DNA of 64,000 bases from Bacillus aerolatus (GCF_009183655.1 NZ_WEIO01000001.1:124001-188000); one strand, 5' to 3'. Counted from the first letter of the stretch, positions 7,614 to 17,008 are shown. Notes: generated from the letters alone by a model not told the origin. Numbers and translations: made by a program.

Positions 7614-8716
7614 ATAACAACAAAATTATTTGTACAGGGTGCGGCATTGATGTGCAGACAGAAGATCAAAAAGGATTGGGCTATGCCCCGGCGTCTGCTC
7701 TTGAAAAGGAGGTTATTGTCTGCCAGCGCTGCTTTCGCCTGAAAAACTACAACGAAGTACAAGACGTTTCTTTAACAGACGATGACTTCTTGAAAATTTT
7801 AAATACACTGGGCCAGACAGACAGCTTAATTGTAAAGATCGTTGATATTTTTGACTTCAATGGCAGCTGGCTTCCTGGTTTGCACCGCTTTGCCGGGAGA
7901 AATCCAGTTCTTTTAATCGGCAATAAAGTAGATCTTCTCCCTAAGTCAGTTAAAAAGAACAAATTAATTCATTGGATGAAGCACGAAGCGAAAGAACTTG
8001 GCTTAAAACCGGTTGATGTGCTTCTTGTCAGTGCGGCAAAAGGATCTTCAATGGGAGAAGCTATGCAAGCGATCGATTATTACCGGGATGGGAAGGACGT
8101 CTACGTGGTCGGTTGTACGAACGTGGGCAAATCGACGTTTATTAATAGGATCATTAAAGAAGGGACGGGTGAAAAAGATGTCATCACGACATCTCATTTC
8201 CCTGGCACGACACTTGACATGATAGAGATCCCGCTCGATGACGGACATTACCTTGTCGACACACCAGGCATCATTAACCATCATCAAATGGCTCACTTTG
8301 TTGATAAAAGAGATTTAAAATACATTACGCCTAAAAAAGAAATCAAGCCGAAAGTGTTTCAGCTGAATGAGCAGCAAACGTTGTTCTTTGGAGGTTTAGC
8401 CCGTTTTGATTATATTTCAGGCGGCCGCCGGTCTTTCTCGTGTCACGTATCGAATGAATTAACGATTCACCGGACGAAGCTCGAAAAAGCTGATGAATTG
8501 TATGAGACGCACGCGGGTGACTTGCTTACTCCGCCGAGAAGAGAAGACATGGAGGAGTTTCCAAAGTTTGTCCGCCATGAATTTATGATTAAAGAAGGCA
8601 AAATGGATGTTGTCTTTTCTGGACTTGGGTGGGTCACAGTAAATGAACCGGGCGCAAAAGTGGCTGCTTACGTGCCAAAAGGTGTCAGCGTCTTTTTACG
8701 GCAATCTTTAATTTAA
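7610..8716 (+). CDS. yqeH: ribosome biogenesis GTPase YqeH
   Basis: Circularly permuted GTPase needed for 30S subunit assembly. The 368-residue protein starts with a treble-clef zinc finger (CTGC at about 8-11, CQRC at about 34-37), then the permuted G motifs: G4 NKVD first, then G1 GCTNVGKST, then G3 DTPG. The C-terminal part is the RNA-binding-type domain of the family. The start overlaps the stop of yqeG by 4 bases, with GGAGG upstream, indicating coupled translation. Confidence 0.95.
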   Translation: MNNNKIICTGCGIDVQTEDQKGLGYAPASALEKEVIVCQRCFRLKNYNEVQDVSLTDDDFLKILNTLGQTDSLIVKIVDIFDFNGSWLPGLHRFAGRNPVLLIGNKVDLLPKSVKKNKLIHWMKHEAKELGLKPVDVLLVSAAKGSSMGEAMQAIDYYRDGKDVYVVGCTNVGKSTFINRIIKEGTGEKDVITTSHFPGTTLDMIEIPLDDGHYLVDTPGIINHHQMAHFVDKRDLKYITPKKEIKPKVFQLNEQQTLFFGGLARFDYISGGRRSFSCHVSNELTIHRTKLEKADELYETHAGDLLTPPRREDMEEFPKFVRHEFMIKEGKMDVVFSGLGWVTVNEPGAKVAAYVPKGVSVFLRQSLI

Positions 8717-8730
8717 AAGAGGGGGAAAAT

Positions 8731-9579
8731 ATGAAGAAATTGTTTGGAGTTATAGGGGACCCAATTGCCCATTCTATGTCGCCTGTCATGCATAATGACG
8801 CTTTTGCGCAGCTTGACATTGATGGGGCTTATCATCCTTTTCATGTAAAGGCGGATGACCTGGCGGCCGCCGTTCATGGAATGAAAGCAATTGGTGTAGA
8901 AGGTTTTAATGTCACTATTCCTCATAAAGCAGCGATCATTCCGCTGCTCGATCATGTAGACCCCCTAGCAAGAGCGATTGGAGCGGTAAATACGGTTGTC
9001 CGCGAAAACGGCAGCTGGACAGGTTACAACACGGATGGAGCCGGGTTTGTACGCGGTCTTCAGGAAGCTTATGGAGGACCGCTTGAAGAAAAACGGGTGT
9101 TAGTTATTGGAGCAGGCGGCGCGGCCCGTGCCATTTATTATACGCTTGCTTCTGAGAAGGTGAGCCGCATTGACATTGCGAACCGGACACTTGAAAAAGC
9201 AGCAAGCCTTGCTGAAAGCTGTCCTTATCCCATTACCGGTGCGGTACTCACAACGGAGGAAGCAGAGAAACAGCTCGGGGAGTATGATATTATCATTCAA
9301 ACAACGTCTATCGGCATGTCCCCTTTAATAGAAGAGTGTCCGGTATCGATGGAAAACGTGAAACAGGGAGCGTTCGTTTCAGATATTATTTATAATCCTT
9401 TAGAAACAAAGTTATTAAATGAAGCGAAAAAACGAGGCGCCCGCATTCAAAGTGGACTGAAAATGTTTGTTTATCAGGGAGCGTTGGCGTTTGAAAAATG
9501 GACAGGCACAGCGCCTGACATTCATCGAATGGAAGAAATCGTACTACAACAATTGGGAGGCAAATATGTTAACAACTAA
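8731..9579 (+). CDS. aroE: shikimate dehydrogenase
   Basis: Reduces 3-dehydroshikimate to shikimate with NADPH, step four of the aromatic pathway. 282 residues. The substrate domain has GDPIAHSMSP and NVTIPHK (catalytic Lys), followed by NTDGAGF (catalytic Asp) and the nucleotide loop GAGGAARAI. AGAGGGGG precedes the ATG. It is the third gene of the yqeG operon and its last 14 bases overlap yqeI. Confidence 0.96.
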   Translation: MKKLFGVIGDPIAHSMSPVMHNDAFAQLDIDGAYHPFHVKADDLAAAVHGMKAIGVEGFNVTIPHKAAIIPLLDHVDPLARAIGAVNTVVRENGSWTGYNTDGAGFVRGLQEAYGGPLEEKRVLVIGAGGAARAIYYTLASEKVSRIDIANRTLEKAASLAESCPYPITGAVLTTEEAEKQLGEYDIIIQTTSIGMSPLIEECPVSMENVKQGAFVSDIIYNPLETKLLNEAKKRGARIQSGLKMFVYQGALAFEKWTGTAPDIHRMEEIVLQQLGGKYVNN

Positions 9580-9859
9580 GCAAAAAGCTTTTTTACGCTC
9601 GAAAGCTCATCATCTTGACCCTATTTTCCAGGTTGGAAAAGGCGGAGTAAATGAAAATATGATTACTCAAATTGCGGAAGCGCTCGAAGCCCGTGAGCTG
9701 ATTAAAGTCAGCGTGCTGCAAAATTGTGGGGAAGATAAACATGAAGTGGCTGAAAATCTGGCAAAAGGAGCACGCGCGCAGCTTGTACAGGTCATCGGAA
9801 GCATTATTGTCCTGTATAAACAATCAAAAGAAAATAAAAAGATTGAATTGCCGCGATGA
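9566..9859 (+). CDS. yqeI: YhbY family RNA-binding protein (CRM domain)
   Basis: 97 residues forming a single CRM/YhbY domain, with the GKGGVNENM loop that contacts RNA. The family associates with pre-50S particles. The ATG at 9566 is chosen because GGGAGG lies just upstream and because longer readings into aroE are not conserved. It overlaps the end of aroE and is overlapped by nadD by 4 bases, so translation is probably coupled. Confidence 0.92.
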   Translation: MLTTKQKAFLRSKAHHLDPIFQVGKGGVNENMITQIAEALEARELIKVSVLQNCGEDKHEVAENLAKGARAQLVQVIGSIIVLYKQSKENKKIELPR

Positions 9860-10428
9860 GCAAAAAAACAGGCATTTTAGGAGGCACATTTAATCCGCCG
9901 CATCTCGGTCACTTAATGATGGCGAATGAAGTGCTTGAGGCGCTCGGCCTTGATGAAATCCGCTTTATGCCAAACCATATTCCGCCGCACAAAGTAATGA
10001 ATGAGGACATTCGTGATGATGACCGCATTCACATGCTCTCCGCAGCCATTGAAGGCCATCCGTGCTTTTCGCTGGAATTAACGGAAGTCGAACGGAAAGG
10101 GACCTCCTATACGTTTGATACAATGAAACTGTTGAAAGAACAAGAACCTGAAACGGAGTTTTATTTTATCATCGGCGGAGACATGATCGAATATTTGCCG
10201 AAGTGGCATAGAATTGACGAGCTAAGTCGGATGATCCAATTTGTCGGTGTACGCCGGCCGGGATATTCAACGAAAACACCTTATCCGGTAACGTTGATTG
10301 AAACGCCGGAAGTTCATCTTTCTTCGACGATGCTGAGACAAAGAGCAGCGAACGGAGGTACGCTTCGTTATTTGCTGCCGGAAAAAGTCATCACCTATAT
10401 AAAGGAGAATCGCTTATATGAATCGTGA
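9856..10428 (+). CDS. nadD: nicotinate-nucleotide adenylyltransferase
   Basis: Adenylates nicotinate mononucleotide in NAD synthesis. 190 residues with the nucleotidyltransferase signature GGTFNPPHLGHL (HxGH) near the N terminus and the SSTMLR (ISSTxxR-type) motif near the C terminus. The start overlaps the end of yqeI by four bases and the end overlaps yqeK by 11. Confidence 0.96.
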   Translation: MSKKTGILGGTFNPPHLGHLMMANEVLEALGLDEIRFMPNHIPPHKVMNEDIRDDDRIHMLSAAIEGHPCFSLELTEVERKGTSYTFDTMKLLKEQEPETEFYFIIGGDMIEYLPKWHRIDELSRMIQFVGVRRPGYSTKTPYPVTLIETPEVHLSSTMLRQRAANGGTLRYLLPEKVITYIKENRLYES

Positions 10429-10990
10429 GCAGGCGCTGGCGCTCGTAAAGGAACAAATAACCGAACACCGTTACGTTCATACGCTCGGTGTAGTGGAATC
10501 AGCGATCACTCTTGCCGAGCGGTATGGGGCGGACGTAGAAAAAGCAGAAATGGCCGCTATTTTTCATGATTACGCTAAATTTCGACCGAAAGCAGAAATG
10601 GCCGCGATCATTGAACAGCAGCAAATGGATCCGCAGCTGCTTTCGTTCCATTCAGAATTGTGGCATGCGCCGGTAGGAGCTTTCTTAGTCCAGAAAGAAG
10701 CTGGCATTGCAGATGAAGCTATATTAAATGCCATCAAATATCATACGTCGGGAAGAGCGGGCATGACGCTGCTTGAAAAAGTGATTTATGCAGCAGATTA
10801 CATTGAACCAGGGCGTCACTTCCCGGGCGTGGAAGAAGTACGTGAATTAGCCAAAAACGACTTGGACGCTGCGCTTATTCAGGCGCTGAAAAACACGATA
10901 CAATTTTTAATGAAAAGAAACGAGCCAGTTTACCCTGATACCTTTCATACGTACAACGATTTAACGAAAAAAAAGGAGGATTCCAATTAA
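10418..10990 (+). CDS. yqeK: HD-domain hydrolase YqeK (symmetrical Ap4A hydrolase type)
   Basis: 190 residues with HD-superfamily metal ligands: HTLGV at the N terminus, the IFHDYAKF HD doublet, and HSELWHAP. Members of the YqeK family hydrolyse diadenosine tetraphosphate to two ADP. The ATG at 10418 has AAAGGAG about 6 bases upstream. It overlaps nadD and its stop overlaps the rsfS start region, as expected in this tightly packed operon. Confidence 0.93.
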   Translation: MNREQALALVKEQITEHRYVHTLGVVESAITLAERYGADVEKAEMAAIFHDYAKFRPKAEMAAIIEQQQMDPQLLSFHSELWHAPVGAFLVQKEAGIADEAILNAIKYHTSGRAGMTLLEKVIYAADYIEPGRHFPGVEEVRELAKNDLDAALIQALKNTIQFLMKRNEPVYPDTFHTYNDLTKKKEDSN

Positions 10991-11346
10991 TGGGCCAACC
11001 TGAAATTTTACAACGAGTCGCTGCAGCAGCAGATGACAAAAGAGCAGAAAATATCGTCGTTTTAAACATGCAGGGCATTTCACTGATTGCTGATTATTTC
11101 ATGATCTGTCACGGGAATTCTGATAAGCAAGTGCAGGCAATTGCCCGCGAAGTTAAAGGTCAGGCGGAAGAGTTAGGACTTGAGGTGAAGCGTATGGAAG
11201 GGTTTGACGAAGCACGCTGGGTATTAATCGACCTTGGCGATGTTGTTGTCCATGTGTTCCATCGTGAAGAGCGCCTATACTACAATCTTGAACGGCTCTG
11301 GGGAGACGCGCCTGAGATTGATGTGCAGAGCGAACTGCTGTTATGA
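10990..11346 (+). CDS. rsfS: ribosome silencing factor RsfS
   Basis: 118 residues. RsfS binds L14 on the 50S subunit and blocks subunit joining under starvation. Family features are the NIVVLNMQGIS start of the fold, DYFMICHGNSDKQVQAIA and the C-terminal RWVLIDLGDVVVHVFH strand-helix segment. AAAGGAGG is 8 bases upstream. It overlaps yqeM by 4 bases. Confidence 0.95.
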   Translation: MGQPEILQRVAAAADDKRAENIVVLNMQGISLIADYFMICHGNSDKQVQAIAREVKGQAEELGLEVKRMEGFDEARWVLIDLGDVVVHVFHREERLYYNLERLWGDAPEIDVQSELLL

Positions 11347-12101
11347 CATATGAACGCTTCGCCCATGTATATGACTTTTTAATGGGGGACGCACCGTACG
11401 AAGAATGGATGGATTTTTTTCAGCGGCATGCGGCGAATCTGTCCGGCAAAGGCGTACTCGATCTTGCATGCGGCACGGGTGAGTTTACTTGGCGCCTTGC
11501 GGAAGCGGGCTGGCACGTCACGGGCGTCGATCTATCAGATGACATGCTTTTCGTCGCCCAGCAAAAAGCGGCCGCGAAAAATTTATCCATTCCACTATTT
11601 CAGCAAGATATGCGTGAACTAGAAGGACTGGAATCATTTGATGCCATCACTATCTTTTGCGACTCTCTCAATTATTTGACCGAAGAAGAAGATGTGAAGC
11701 GTACTTTTCAAAGCGCAGAAAAACATTTAAAGCCAGGCGGTCTGTTTTTATTTGATGTGCATTCTTTATTTAAAATGCGGCATGTGTTTAAAGACGGCAC
11801 CTTTACAGCCGTCGATGAAGTGGTCTCCTACATCTGGAACTGCTTCGACGGCGAAAAGCCTGACAGCATCGAGCACGAACTCACCTTCTTTGCCCGTGAT
11901 GAAAAAGCGGACTTGTACGAACGGTTCGACGAGCTCCACACCCAGCGCACTTTCGCACCCGGACAATACGAAACATGGCTTCAAGAAGCCGGCTTTACCA
12001 ACATCGAAACAACGGCCGACTTCACCGAACACCCCCCGGGAGAAGAAAGCCAAAGAATATTCTTTGTGTGCAGAAAAGCGGAGGCGGCCATCCGTGCATA
12101 A
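11343..12101 (+). CDS. yqeM: class I SAM-dependent methyltransferase YqeM
   Basis: 252 residues. The Rossmann methyltransferase core shows motif I DLACGTGEF, the acidic residue of GVDLSDDM, and the PGGLFLFD post-motif. The target is not known; the family is found conserved in this operon with rsfS. The start codon overlaps the rsfS stop. It is the last gene of the operon and a strong hairpin terminator follows. Confidence 0.9.
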   Translation: MTYERFAHVYDFLMGDAPYEEWMDFFQRHAANLSGKGVLDLACGTGEFTWRLAEAGWHVTGVDLSDDMLFVAQQKAAAKNLSIPLFQQDMRELEGLESFDAITIFCDSLNYLTEEEDVKRTFQSAEKHLKPGGLFLFDVHSLFKMRHVFKDGTFTAVDEVVSYIWNCFDGEKPDSIEHELTFFARDEKADLYERFDELHTQRTFAPGQYETWLQEAGFTNIETTADFTEHPPGEESQRIFFVCRKAEAAIRA

Positions 12102-12160
12102 TAACCCAAACTCGTGCAGAATACTTAATTGTCTGTGCAAAAGCCGAGAAGGTCGGCGCA

Positions 12161-12200
12161 TAAAACAGGCAGACGGGATCATCCCGTCTGCCTGTTTCTA
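12161..12200. terminator. terminator between yqeM and comER
   Basis: A 17-bp perfect inverted repeat, 12163-12179 with 12181-12197, ending in TTT. It lies between convergent genes and is symmetrical enough to serve both. Confidence 0.85.
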
Positions 12201-12248
12201 AACAAATATAAAAAATAAAAAGGATTTCCCTGTCCGGCGGCGAATAAT

Positions 12249-13073
12249 TTAAGGGATTCCGAATTGTGCCATTGTTTCTTGTTTATCCTCGGCAAACTTT
12301 TCATGGGTGGCCTGAAACAGCTTCGTGAACATATCTCCGGTTTCTGCTTCTAAAACGGCAATGCCTTTTCCCGTCACTCCCCCTTTTACACAAACTTTTT
12401 CTTCGAGCTGTGCGAGTGTATATTCTCTTTGTTTAAATAATTCTCCGAGTCCGGCAAGCATTGATTCGGCTAGCTTTTCAGCGGTTTGTGCATCCATGCC
12501 GGTTGTTTCTGCTCCTTCAATAAATTTCCTCGTTAAAAAGCTGATGAATGCCGGACCGCAGCTCACAAGGTCAGAGGCAGCGCGTGTAACAGCCTCATTA
12601 ATTTCCACCGCTTCTCCGCATAATTGATCCATCCGTTTTTTCATTTCCGCTTTCCAGCTTTTTTCGCATTTTTCACCGTACGTATAAAGAACTGTCCCTG
12701 ATAGTACTTTATTTGTAATACTCGGGATCATCCGCATGCATGAACACGGCAAAATCGATTCAAGCTGGGCGGTGCTGACTGGGCTTGTAATAGAAACAGC
12801 GCATTGTTCAGAGCGAAATAAAGGGCGCACTTTCTCCAAAAGCGGATAAATATCGTGAGGTTTTACACAAATAAAGACGATATCAGCTGTTTTTACAAGC
12901 TCAGTCACTTCACGGCAAACGGTCATTCCCGGATGTCTTTCTTGAATGCGCCGTGCTTTTTCTATGGTCCTGTTCGTAATTAAAACGTCGGAAGCGGAAG
13001 CTGCTTTTGAGGCAACTAACGCGTCAATTAAAATTTCTCCCATATTGCCTGTTCCAATTACTCCTGTTTTCAT
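12249..13073 (-). CDS. comER: ComER, pyrroline-5-carboxylate reductase-like protein
   Basis: 274 residues with the N-terminal Rossmann loop GTGNMGEIL and a ProC-type C-terminal dimer domain. In B. subtilis comER lies divergent to the comE operon, exactly as here, and is dispensable for transformation; later work links relatives to sporulation or biofilm control. Whether it reduces pyrroline-5-carboxylate is not settled. GGAGG precedes the ATG on the minus strand. The 78-base gap to comEA must hold both promoters. Confidence 0.9.
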   Translation of the reverse strand: MKTGVIGTGNMGEILIDALVASKAASASDVLITNRTIEKARRIQERHPGMTVCREVTELVKTADIVFICVKPHDIYPLLEKVRPLFRSEQCAVSITSPVSTAQLESILPCSCMRMIPSITNKVLSGTVLYTYGEKCEKSWKAEMKKRMDQLCGEAVEINEAVTRAASDLVSCGPAFISFLTRKFIEGAETTGMDAQTAEKLAESMLAGLGELFKQREYTLAQLEEKVCVKGGVTGKGIAVLEAETGDMFTKLFQATHEKFAEDKQETMAQFGIP

Positions 13074-13151
13074 ACAGAATCCCTCCTTTATGACAGCTGC
13101 TCTTACAATGTATGAAAGAAAAATCTATTTATGAAAAAGAGGTGTAAATGA

Positions 13152-13808
13152 TTGGATATAAAAGAGTTTATTGAAAAATATAAAACGTATGCCTTGATCG
13201 GAGCGGCGCTCACGGCATTTGGTCTTTATCAGCTGACAGAAGAAGAAGAGCCGGCGCCTGATCCTGAGCCGCTTGCTTTCGAAGAAACCGCGGTGGAAGA
13301 AAGAAGTACACCCTCGCCAGCCGAGCCGCTGCCACAAGAACCTGCTGTTGTTATGGTTGATATAAAAGGAGCTGTTGCTTCACCTGGAATCTACTCCTTG
13401 AAAAATGGCGAGCGGATTAACGATGCGGTAGCAAAAGCAGGGGGCTTTCAAAAAGAAGCGGACCGGGCCGCTATTAATTTGGCCCAGAAACTGCAGGATG
13501 AAATGATTATTTACGTACCAAAAGTTGGAGAAGAGCCGCCGGCAGAGTTGGCTGCTGCCAATGCGCCTGTGCAGCCGGTGAAAGAAGGCGCTAAGGGAAG
13601 CAGCGGTGGCAGTGGAGCTATTAATTTGAACACGGCGACGGCTGGAGAACTCCAGGAATTGCCGGGAATTGGTGAAGCGAAGGCACAGGCTATTATCGAT
13701 TACCGGGAAACGACCGGGGCTTTTTCGAAGCCGGAGGATTTAAAAAATGTATCTGGCATTGGAGAAAAGACGTTTGAAAAATTGGCCCCGCTTATAGCTG
13801 TTCATTAA
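13152..13808 (+). CDS. comEA: competence DNA receptor ComEA
   Basis: Binds incoming double-stranded DNA outside the membrane. 218 residues: a membrane anchor at about 12-30, an acidic Pro/Glu linker (35-65), an SLBB domain (about 67-125), a Gly/Ser-rich hinge near 150 and two helix-hairpin-helix motifs at the C terminus (ELPGIGEAKA and NVSGIGEKTF) that contact DNA. TTG start at 13152 with AGAGGTG upstream. First gene of the comE operon; an AAAA-N5-TTTA stretch near 13120 recalls half a ComK box but is weak. Confidence 0.94.
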   Translation: MDIKEFIEKYKTYALIGAALTAFGLYQLTEEEEPAPDPEPLAFEETAVEERSTPSPAEPLPQEPAVVMVDIKGAVASPGIYSLKNGERINDAVAKAGGFQKEADRAAINLAQKLQDEMIIYVPKVGEEPPAELAAANAPVQPVKEGAKGSSGGSGAINLNTATAGELQELPGIGEAKAQAIIDYRETTGAFSKPEDLKNVSGIGEKTFEKLAPLIAVH

Positions 13809-13814
13809 TTAGGA

Positions 13815-13844
13815 TTGACGGGGAGCTTTTGCTGTCGCTACACT
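13815..13844 (+). promoter_or_regulatory. possible promoter upstream of comEB
   Basis: TTGACG (13815-13820), an 18-base spacer and TACACT (13839-13844). It may give comEB-comEC expression independent of comEA. Seen in sequence only. Confidence 0.4.
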
Positions 13845-13883
13845 AGAGAAAAGATGAATTTTAAACAGAAAGAGTGAAACCGG

Positions 13884-14297
13884 ATGAGCAGAAAAAGTTG
13901 GGATGAATATTTTTTGGATATTGCAGAAGTCGTTTCTACACGCTCCACATGCAATCGGCTGCATGTCGGCTGTGTCATCGTGAAAGATAAACATATCGTG
14001 GCAACCGGTTATAACGGTTCGATCCACGGGCATGAACATTGCGACGAAGAAGGATGTCTGCTGTCTGATGAAAAGCGCTGTATTAGATGTTTACATGCGG
14101 AGCTGAATGCCGTGCTCCATGCTGAAAGAGACAAGCTTAAAGGAGCGGCTGCCTACGTGACACATGAGCCTTGCGAAAACTGTGCGAAAACATTGGCACA
14201 AGCAGGAATCAAAAAAATTGTGTACAGACATGCATATCCGAACAAATGGAATCAGCATTTCCTAAAAGATATTGAAGTCGTCAATTTATCTAAATAA
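13884..14297 (+). CDS. comEB: ComEB, deoxycytidylate deaminase family, short form
   Basis: 137 residues with the zinc-dependent cytidine/dCMP deaminase signature: HAELNAV (zinc His plus catalytic Glu) and PCENCAK (two zinc Cys). Family members convert dCMP to dUMP. B. subtilis ComEB is about 50 residues longer; the present protein ends soon after the deaminase fold. ComEB is not needed for transformation in B. subtilis but lies between comEA and comEC there too. GAGTG precedes the ATG. Confidence 0.88.
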   Translation: MSRKSWDEYFLDIAEVVSTRSTCNRLHVGCVIVKDKHIVATGYNGSIHGHEHCDEEGCLLSDEKRCIRCLHAELNAVLHAERDKLKGAAAYVTHEPCENCAKTLAQAGIKKIVYRHAYPNKWNQHFLKDIEVVNLSK

Positions 14298-14318
14298 AAA
14301 ACTTCTTAAGGAGGAGTT

Positions 14319-16613
14319 ATGCGCGGCAATCTCATTTATATGGCGGCTGGCACACTTGCGGGGCTTTTATGGGCACTTCCTGCTTTAAGCAGTGTCCGCT
14401 TGCTGCTGACCGCCGCTGCTTTCTTTTTCGTTATCCGAATGGATGCGAAAAGAAAAGCAGCTTTTTTAATCTGTATCATTCTTGGTTTTTTGATCGGTCA
14501 GTATCATGAAGAGCATAACGTAACCGCATTTACTGGAAAAGAAGAAAAGTGGCTTGTTTCTTTTTCGGAAGATACAATTGTGGATGGCGACCGGCTAAAA
14601 GCAACTGTAGAAGCAGCCAATGAGGAAAAGCTGCGCCTCCTTTATCGGGTGTCTTCTCGGGAAGAAGCAGGTCAGCTTCGGAAAGGGCTGATTCCCGGCA
14701 CGGTCTGCTATGTGACAGGGTCGATTGAAAAACCTGATGGAGCCCGCAATCGCAATGGTTTTGACTATAAGACTTTTCTTGAAACTAAACATATTTTTTG
14801 GCAGCTGAAAGTGAACCGTTTGTCATTGTCGTCTTGCTTGAAAAAGGAAAAGTCGTTCAAGGATCTTATTTTCCTCTGGCGGGCGGAAGGGTTGAATCAT
14901 TTGAAAACGACCTTCCCTGAAAGCTTACAGCCAGTCGCGGCGGCTCTGCTGTTTGGAGACCGCACATTGACGGAAGAAGATATTATTGAAGCATATCAGC
15001 GTCTTGGAGTTATTCACTTATTGGCGATTTCAGGTCTGCATGTTGGTTTAGTTACTTCTATTTTTTATTACGCGATGATCCGAATTGGCCTCGTAAAAGA
15101 AACAGCGCAGTTCATTTTGCTGTTTTCACTCCCCATTTATGCACTCATTGCCGGCGGATCGCCTCCTGTCGTCAGGGCTGTACTGATGACGCTCCTCGTC
15201 TTATTGTCCATTCGATTTCATCATAAGTTCACTGCACTTGATGCCTTAGGCGCGAGCTTTATGTTCGTTATTTTTCATGATCCGTATGTCATTTATCAAG
15301 CGGGGTTTCAGCTTTCTTATCTCGTCAGTTTTTCTTTGCTTCTTTCTTCCAGCTCCATTTTATCCATCCCATCTACCCTTCTTGGAAAAATGGCCGCGAT
15401 GACGTCGGTTTCACAAATCGCCGGCTTACCGGTATTAATGTATCAATTCTTTGAAGTTTCTCTTTATTCATTTGCCGCCAATTTGTTTTTCGTTCCTTTT
15501 TATTCGTTCCTCGTGCTGCCTTTACTTATTATCGTTTATCTCCTTAGTTTTGCTGTGTCCCCTGCTGTTGTTTTATTGGAACCCCTTCGTCTATTGCTTG
15601 ATAAAATAGACCAGCTGGCAGTTGAAGTAAGCGGCTGGCCGTTTGCTGTTGTCGTGACAGGCCGGCCGGAAGGTGTCCTGCTGGCAGCCATATGTATGAT
15701 GTGGGTTGCTGCTTTTCTCTTTTGGGAAAAAGCAAACGGTCTAAAACGTGTAGGCCTCATGCTGCTAATGATGATCGGGACGGCTGTGTTGCCACATACG
15801 CATTCAGCAACGGGTGAAGTATCATTTATTGATGTCGGACAGGGAGATGCCATTTTAATTACTCTTCCATTCAATAATGGTAATTATTTGATCGATACGG
15901 GCGGCGTGCTGCCATTTCACAAAGAAGAATGGCAAAAGCAGAAAAAGGATTTTACGATCGGTAAGGATGTGCTTCTCCCCTATTTGAAAAGCAGGGGGAT
16001 TACACGCATTGATAAATTAATTTTGACGCACAGTGATTATGACCATATTGGAGCAGCTGCCGAACTGTTTGGCCTTATCACTATAAAAGAAGTGATGATC
16101 AGCCCTGGTTCGGAATCAAAACCGGTCATGCAGGAAACGATTCAGCAGGCAGCTACGCACAAAATACCTGTCCGCTACGGAAAATACATGGAAAGCTGGC
16201 AGGCGGGAGGTGCTTTCTTTCAAATTTTGTCACCAGCGGATAAGCATTATGAAGGAAATGATGACTCTCTTGTTATTTATGCCGTATTGGGCGGGAAAAA
16301 GTGGCTGTTTACAGGGGATATGGAAGAGGAAGGAGAGAAAAAACTCACAGAAAATTTTTCCGCAGACGTCGACATCTTAAAAGTGGGGCATCACGGCAGC
16401 CGCTCTTCTACGACGGAATTATTAACAGCAGAAACGGCTCCCGAAGATGCCGTGATTTCTCTGGGGAAAAATAACCGCTATGGCCATCCTCATAAAGAAG
16501 TGATTGAGCGTCTGCAAAAACAAGGCGCCCGTATTTGGCGCACAGACCTTCACGGAGAAATAACATACACGTATAAAAGAGAAAGAGGCACATTTTCAGC
16601 CGTTCTTCCGTAA
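14319..16613 (+). CDS. comEC: competence DNA channel ComEC/Rec2
   Basis: Forms the inner-membrane channel for single-stranded DNA uptake. 764 residues: two N-terminal helices and a DUF4131/OB-type domain (to about 200), the multi-helix competence domain (about 200-490, with HLLAISGLHVG) and a C-terminal metallo-beta-lactamase domain with THSDYDHIGAA, FTGDME and VGHHGS, proposed to degrade the non-transported strand. GGAGGAG lies 6 bases before the ATG. Last gene of the comE operon. Confidence 0.95.
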   Translation: MRGNLIYMAAGTLAGLLWALPALSSVRLLLTAAAFFFVIRMDAKRKAAFLICIILGFLIGQYHEEHNVTAFTGKEEKWLVSFSEDTIVDGDRLKATVEAANEEKLRLLYRVSSREEAGQLRKGLIPGTVCYVTGSIEKPDGARNRNGFDYKTFLETKHIFWQLKVNRLSLSSCLKKEKSFKDLIFLWRAEGLNHLKTTFPESLQPVAAALLFGDRTLTEEDIIEAYQRLGVIHLLAISGLHVGLVTSIFYYAMIRIGLVKETAQFILLFSLPIYALIAGGSPPVVRAVLMTLLVLLSIRFHHKFTALDALGASFMFVIFHDPYVIYQAGFQLSYLVSFSLLLSSSSILSIPSTLLGKMAAMTSVSQIAGLPVLMYQFFEVSLYSFAANLFFVPFYSFLVLPLLIIVYLLSFAVSPAVVLLEPLRLLLDKIDQLAVEVSGWPFAVVVTGRPEGVLLAAICMMWVAAFLFWEKANGLKRVGLMLLMMIGTAVLPHTHSATGEVSFIDVGQGDAILITLPFNNGNYLIDTGGVLPFHKEEWQKQKKDFTIGKDVLLPYLKSRGITRIDKLILTHSDYDHIGAAAELFGLITIKEVMISPGSESKPVMQETIQQAATHKIPVRYGKYMESWQAGGAFFQILSPADKHYEGNDDSLVIYAVLGGKKWLFTGDMEEEGEKKLTENFSADVDILKVGHHGSRSSTTELLTAETAPEDAVISLGKNNRYGHPHKEVIERLQKQGARIWRTDLHGEITYTYKRERGTFSAVLP

Positions 16614-16640
16614 GATATAGCAGGAAGAAGCAACAGCACG

Positions 16641-16676
16641 AAAAAAAGAAAAGAAGCCCGCCGGCTGGCGAGCTTC
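16641..16676 (-). terminator. yqzM terminator
   Basis: On the minus strand GAAGCTCGCC pairs with GGCGGGCTTC (one G-U pair, loop of four) followed by a T-rich tail. It may also end comEC transcripts less efficiently, because the plus strand has no T-run. Confidence 0.75.
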
Positions 16677-16684
16677 CTGTACTG

Positions 16685-16816
16685 CTATCCGATCATTTTG
16701 ATAGCTGTTGCAATAATAAATATAATGGCAAAAAATGCGAAAGAAGCGACGAACGCGACGCCGGAATCTACTACGTCGTTCCGTTTTGTTTGGACATCTT
16801 TTTCAAATTCGTTCAC
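16685..16816 (-). CDS. yqzM: YqzM family small membrane protein
   Basis: A 43-residue protein, MNEFEKDVQTKRNDVVDSG then a single hydrophobic helix ending in KMIG. Length, sequence and place between comEC and holA match YqzM of B. subtilis. GTG start with AGGAGGGG seven bases upstream on the minus strand. Function unknown; a single-pass membrane peptide. Confidence 0.88.
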   Translation of the reverse strand: MNEFEKDVQTKRNDVVDSGVAFVASFAFFAIIFIIATAIKMIG

Positions 16817-17008
16817 AACTACCCCTCCTATTTCATTTATAGTATAGACGATCATTTACGAAAAATCCAGACTGCACTCGCTAATTTCCTTCATTGACAA
16901 GAGTTAACTGCGATAAAATTCACAATTTCGGTGAAAATACAATTAACATGATCACCGCTTGCAAAGTTGTTTCCCGGGACAGCGTTGTTGGCGTTCATAT
17001 AGATCACA

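Noticed and set aside
11752-12201. 149-residue plus-strand and 138-residue minus-strand frames over the end of yqeM
   Set aside because: Both run across a well supported methyltransferase gene and the following terminator, without start signals or recognisable domains.
13118-13131. ComK box before comEA
   Set aside because: Only one AAAA-N5-TTTA half-site is visible; a proper K-box needs two AT-boxes at helical spacing.
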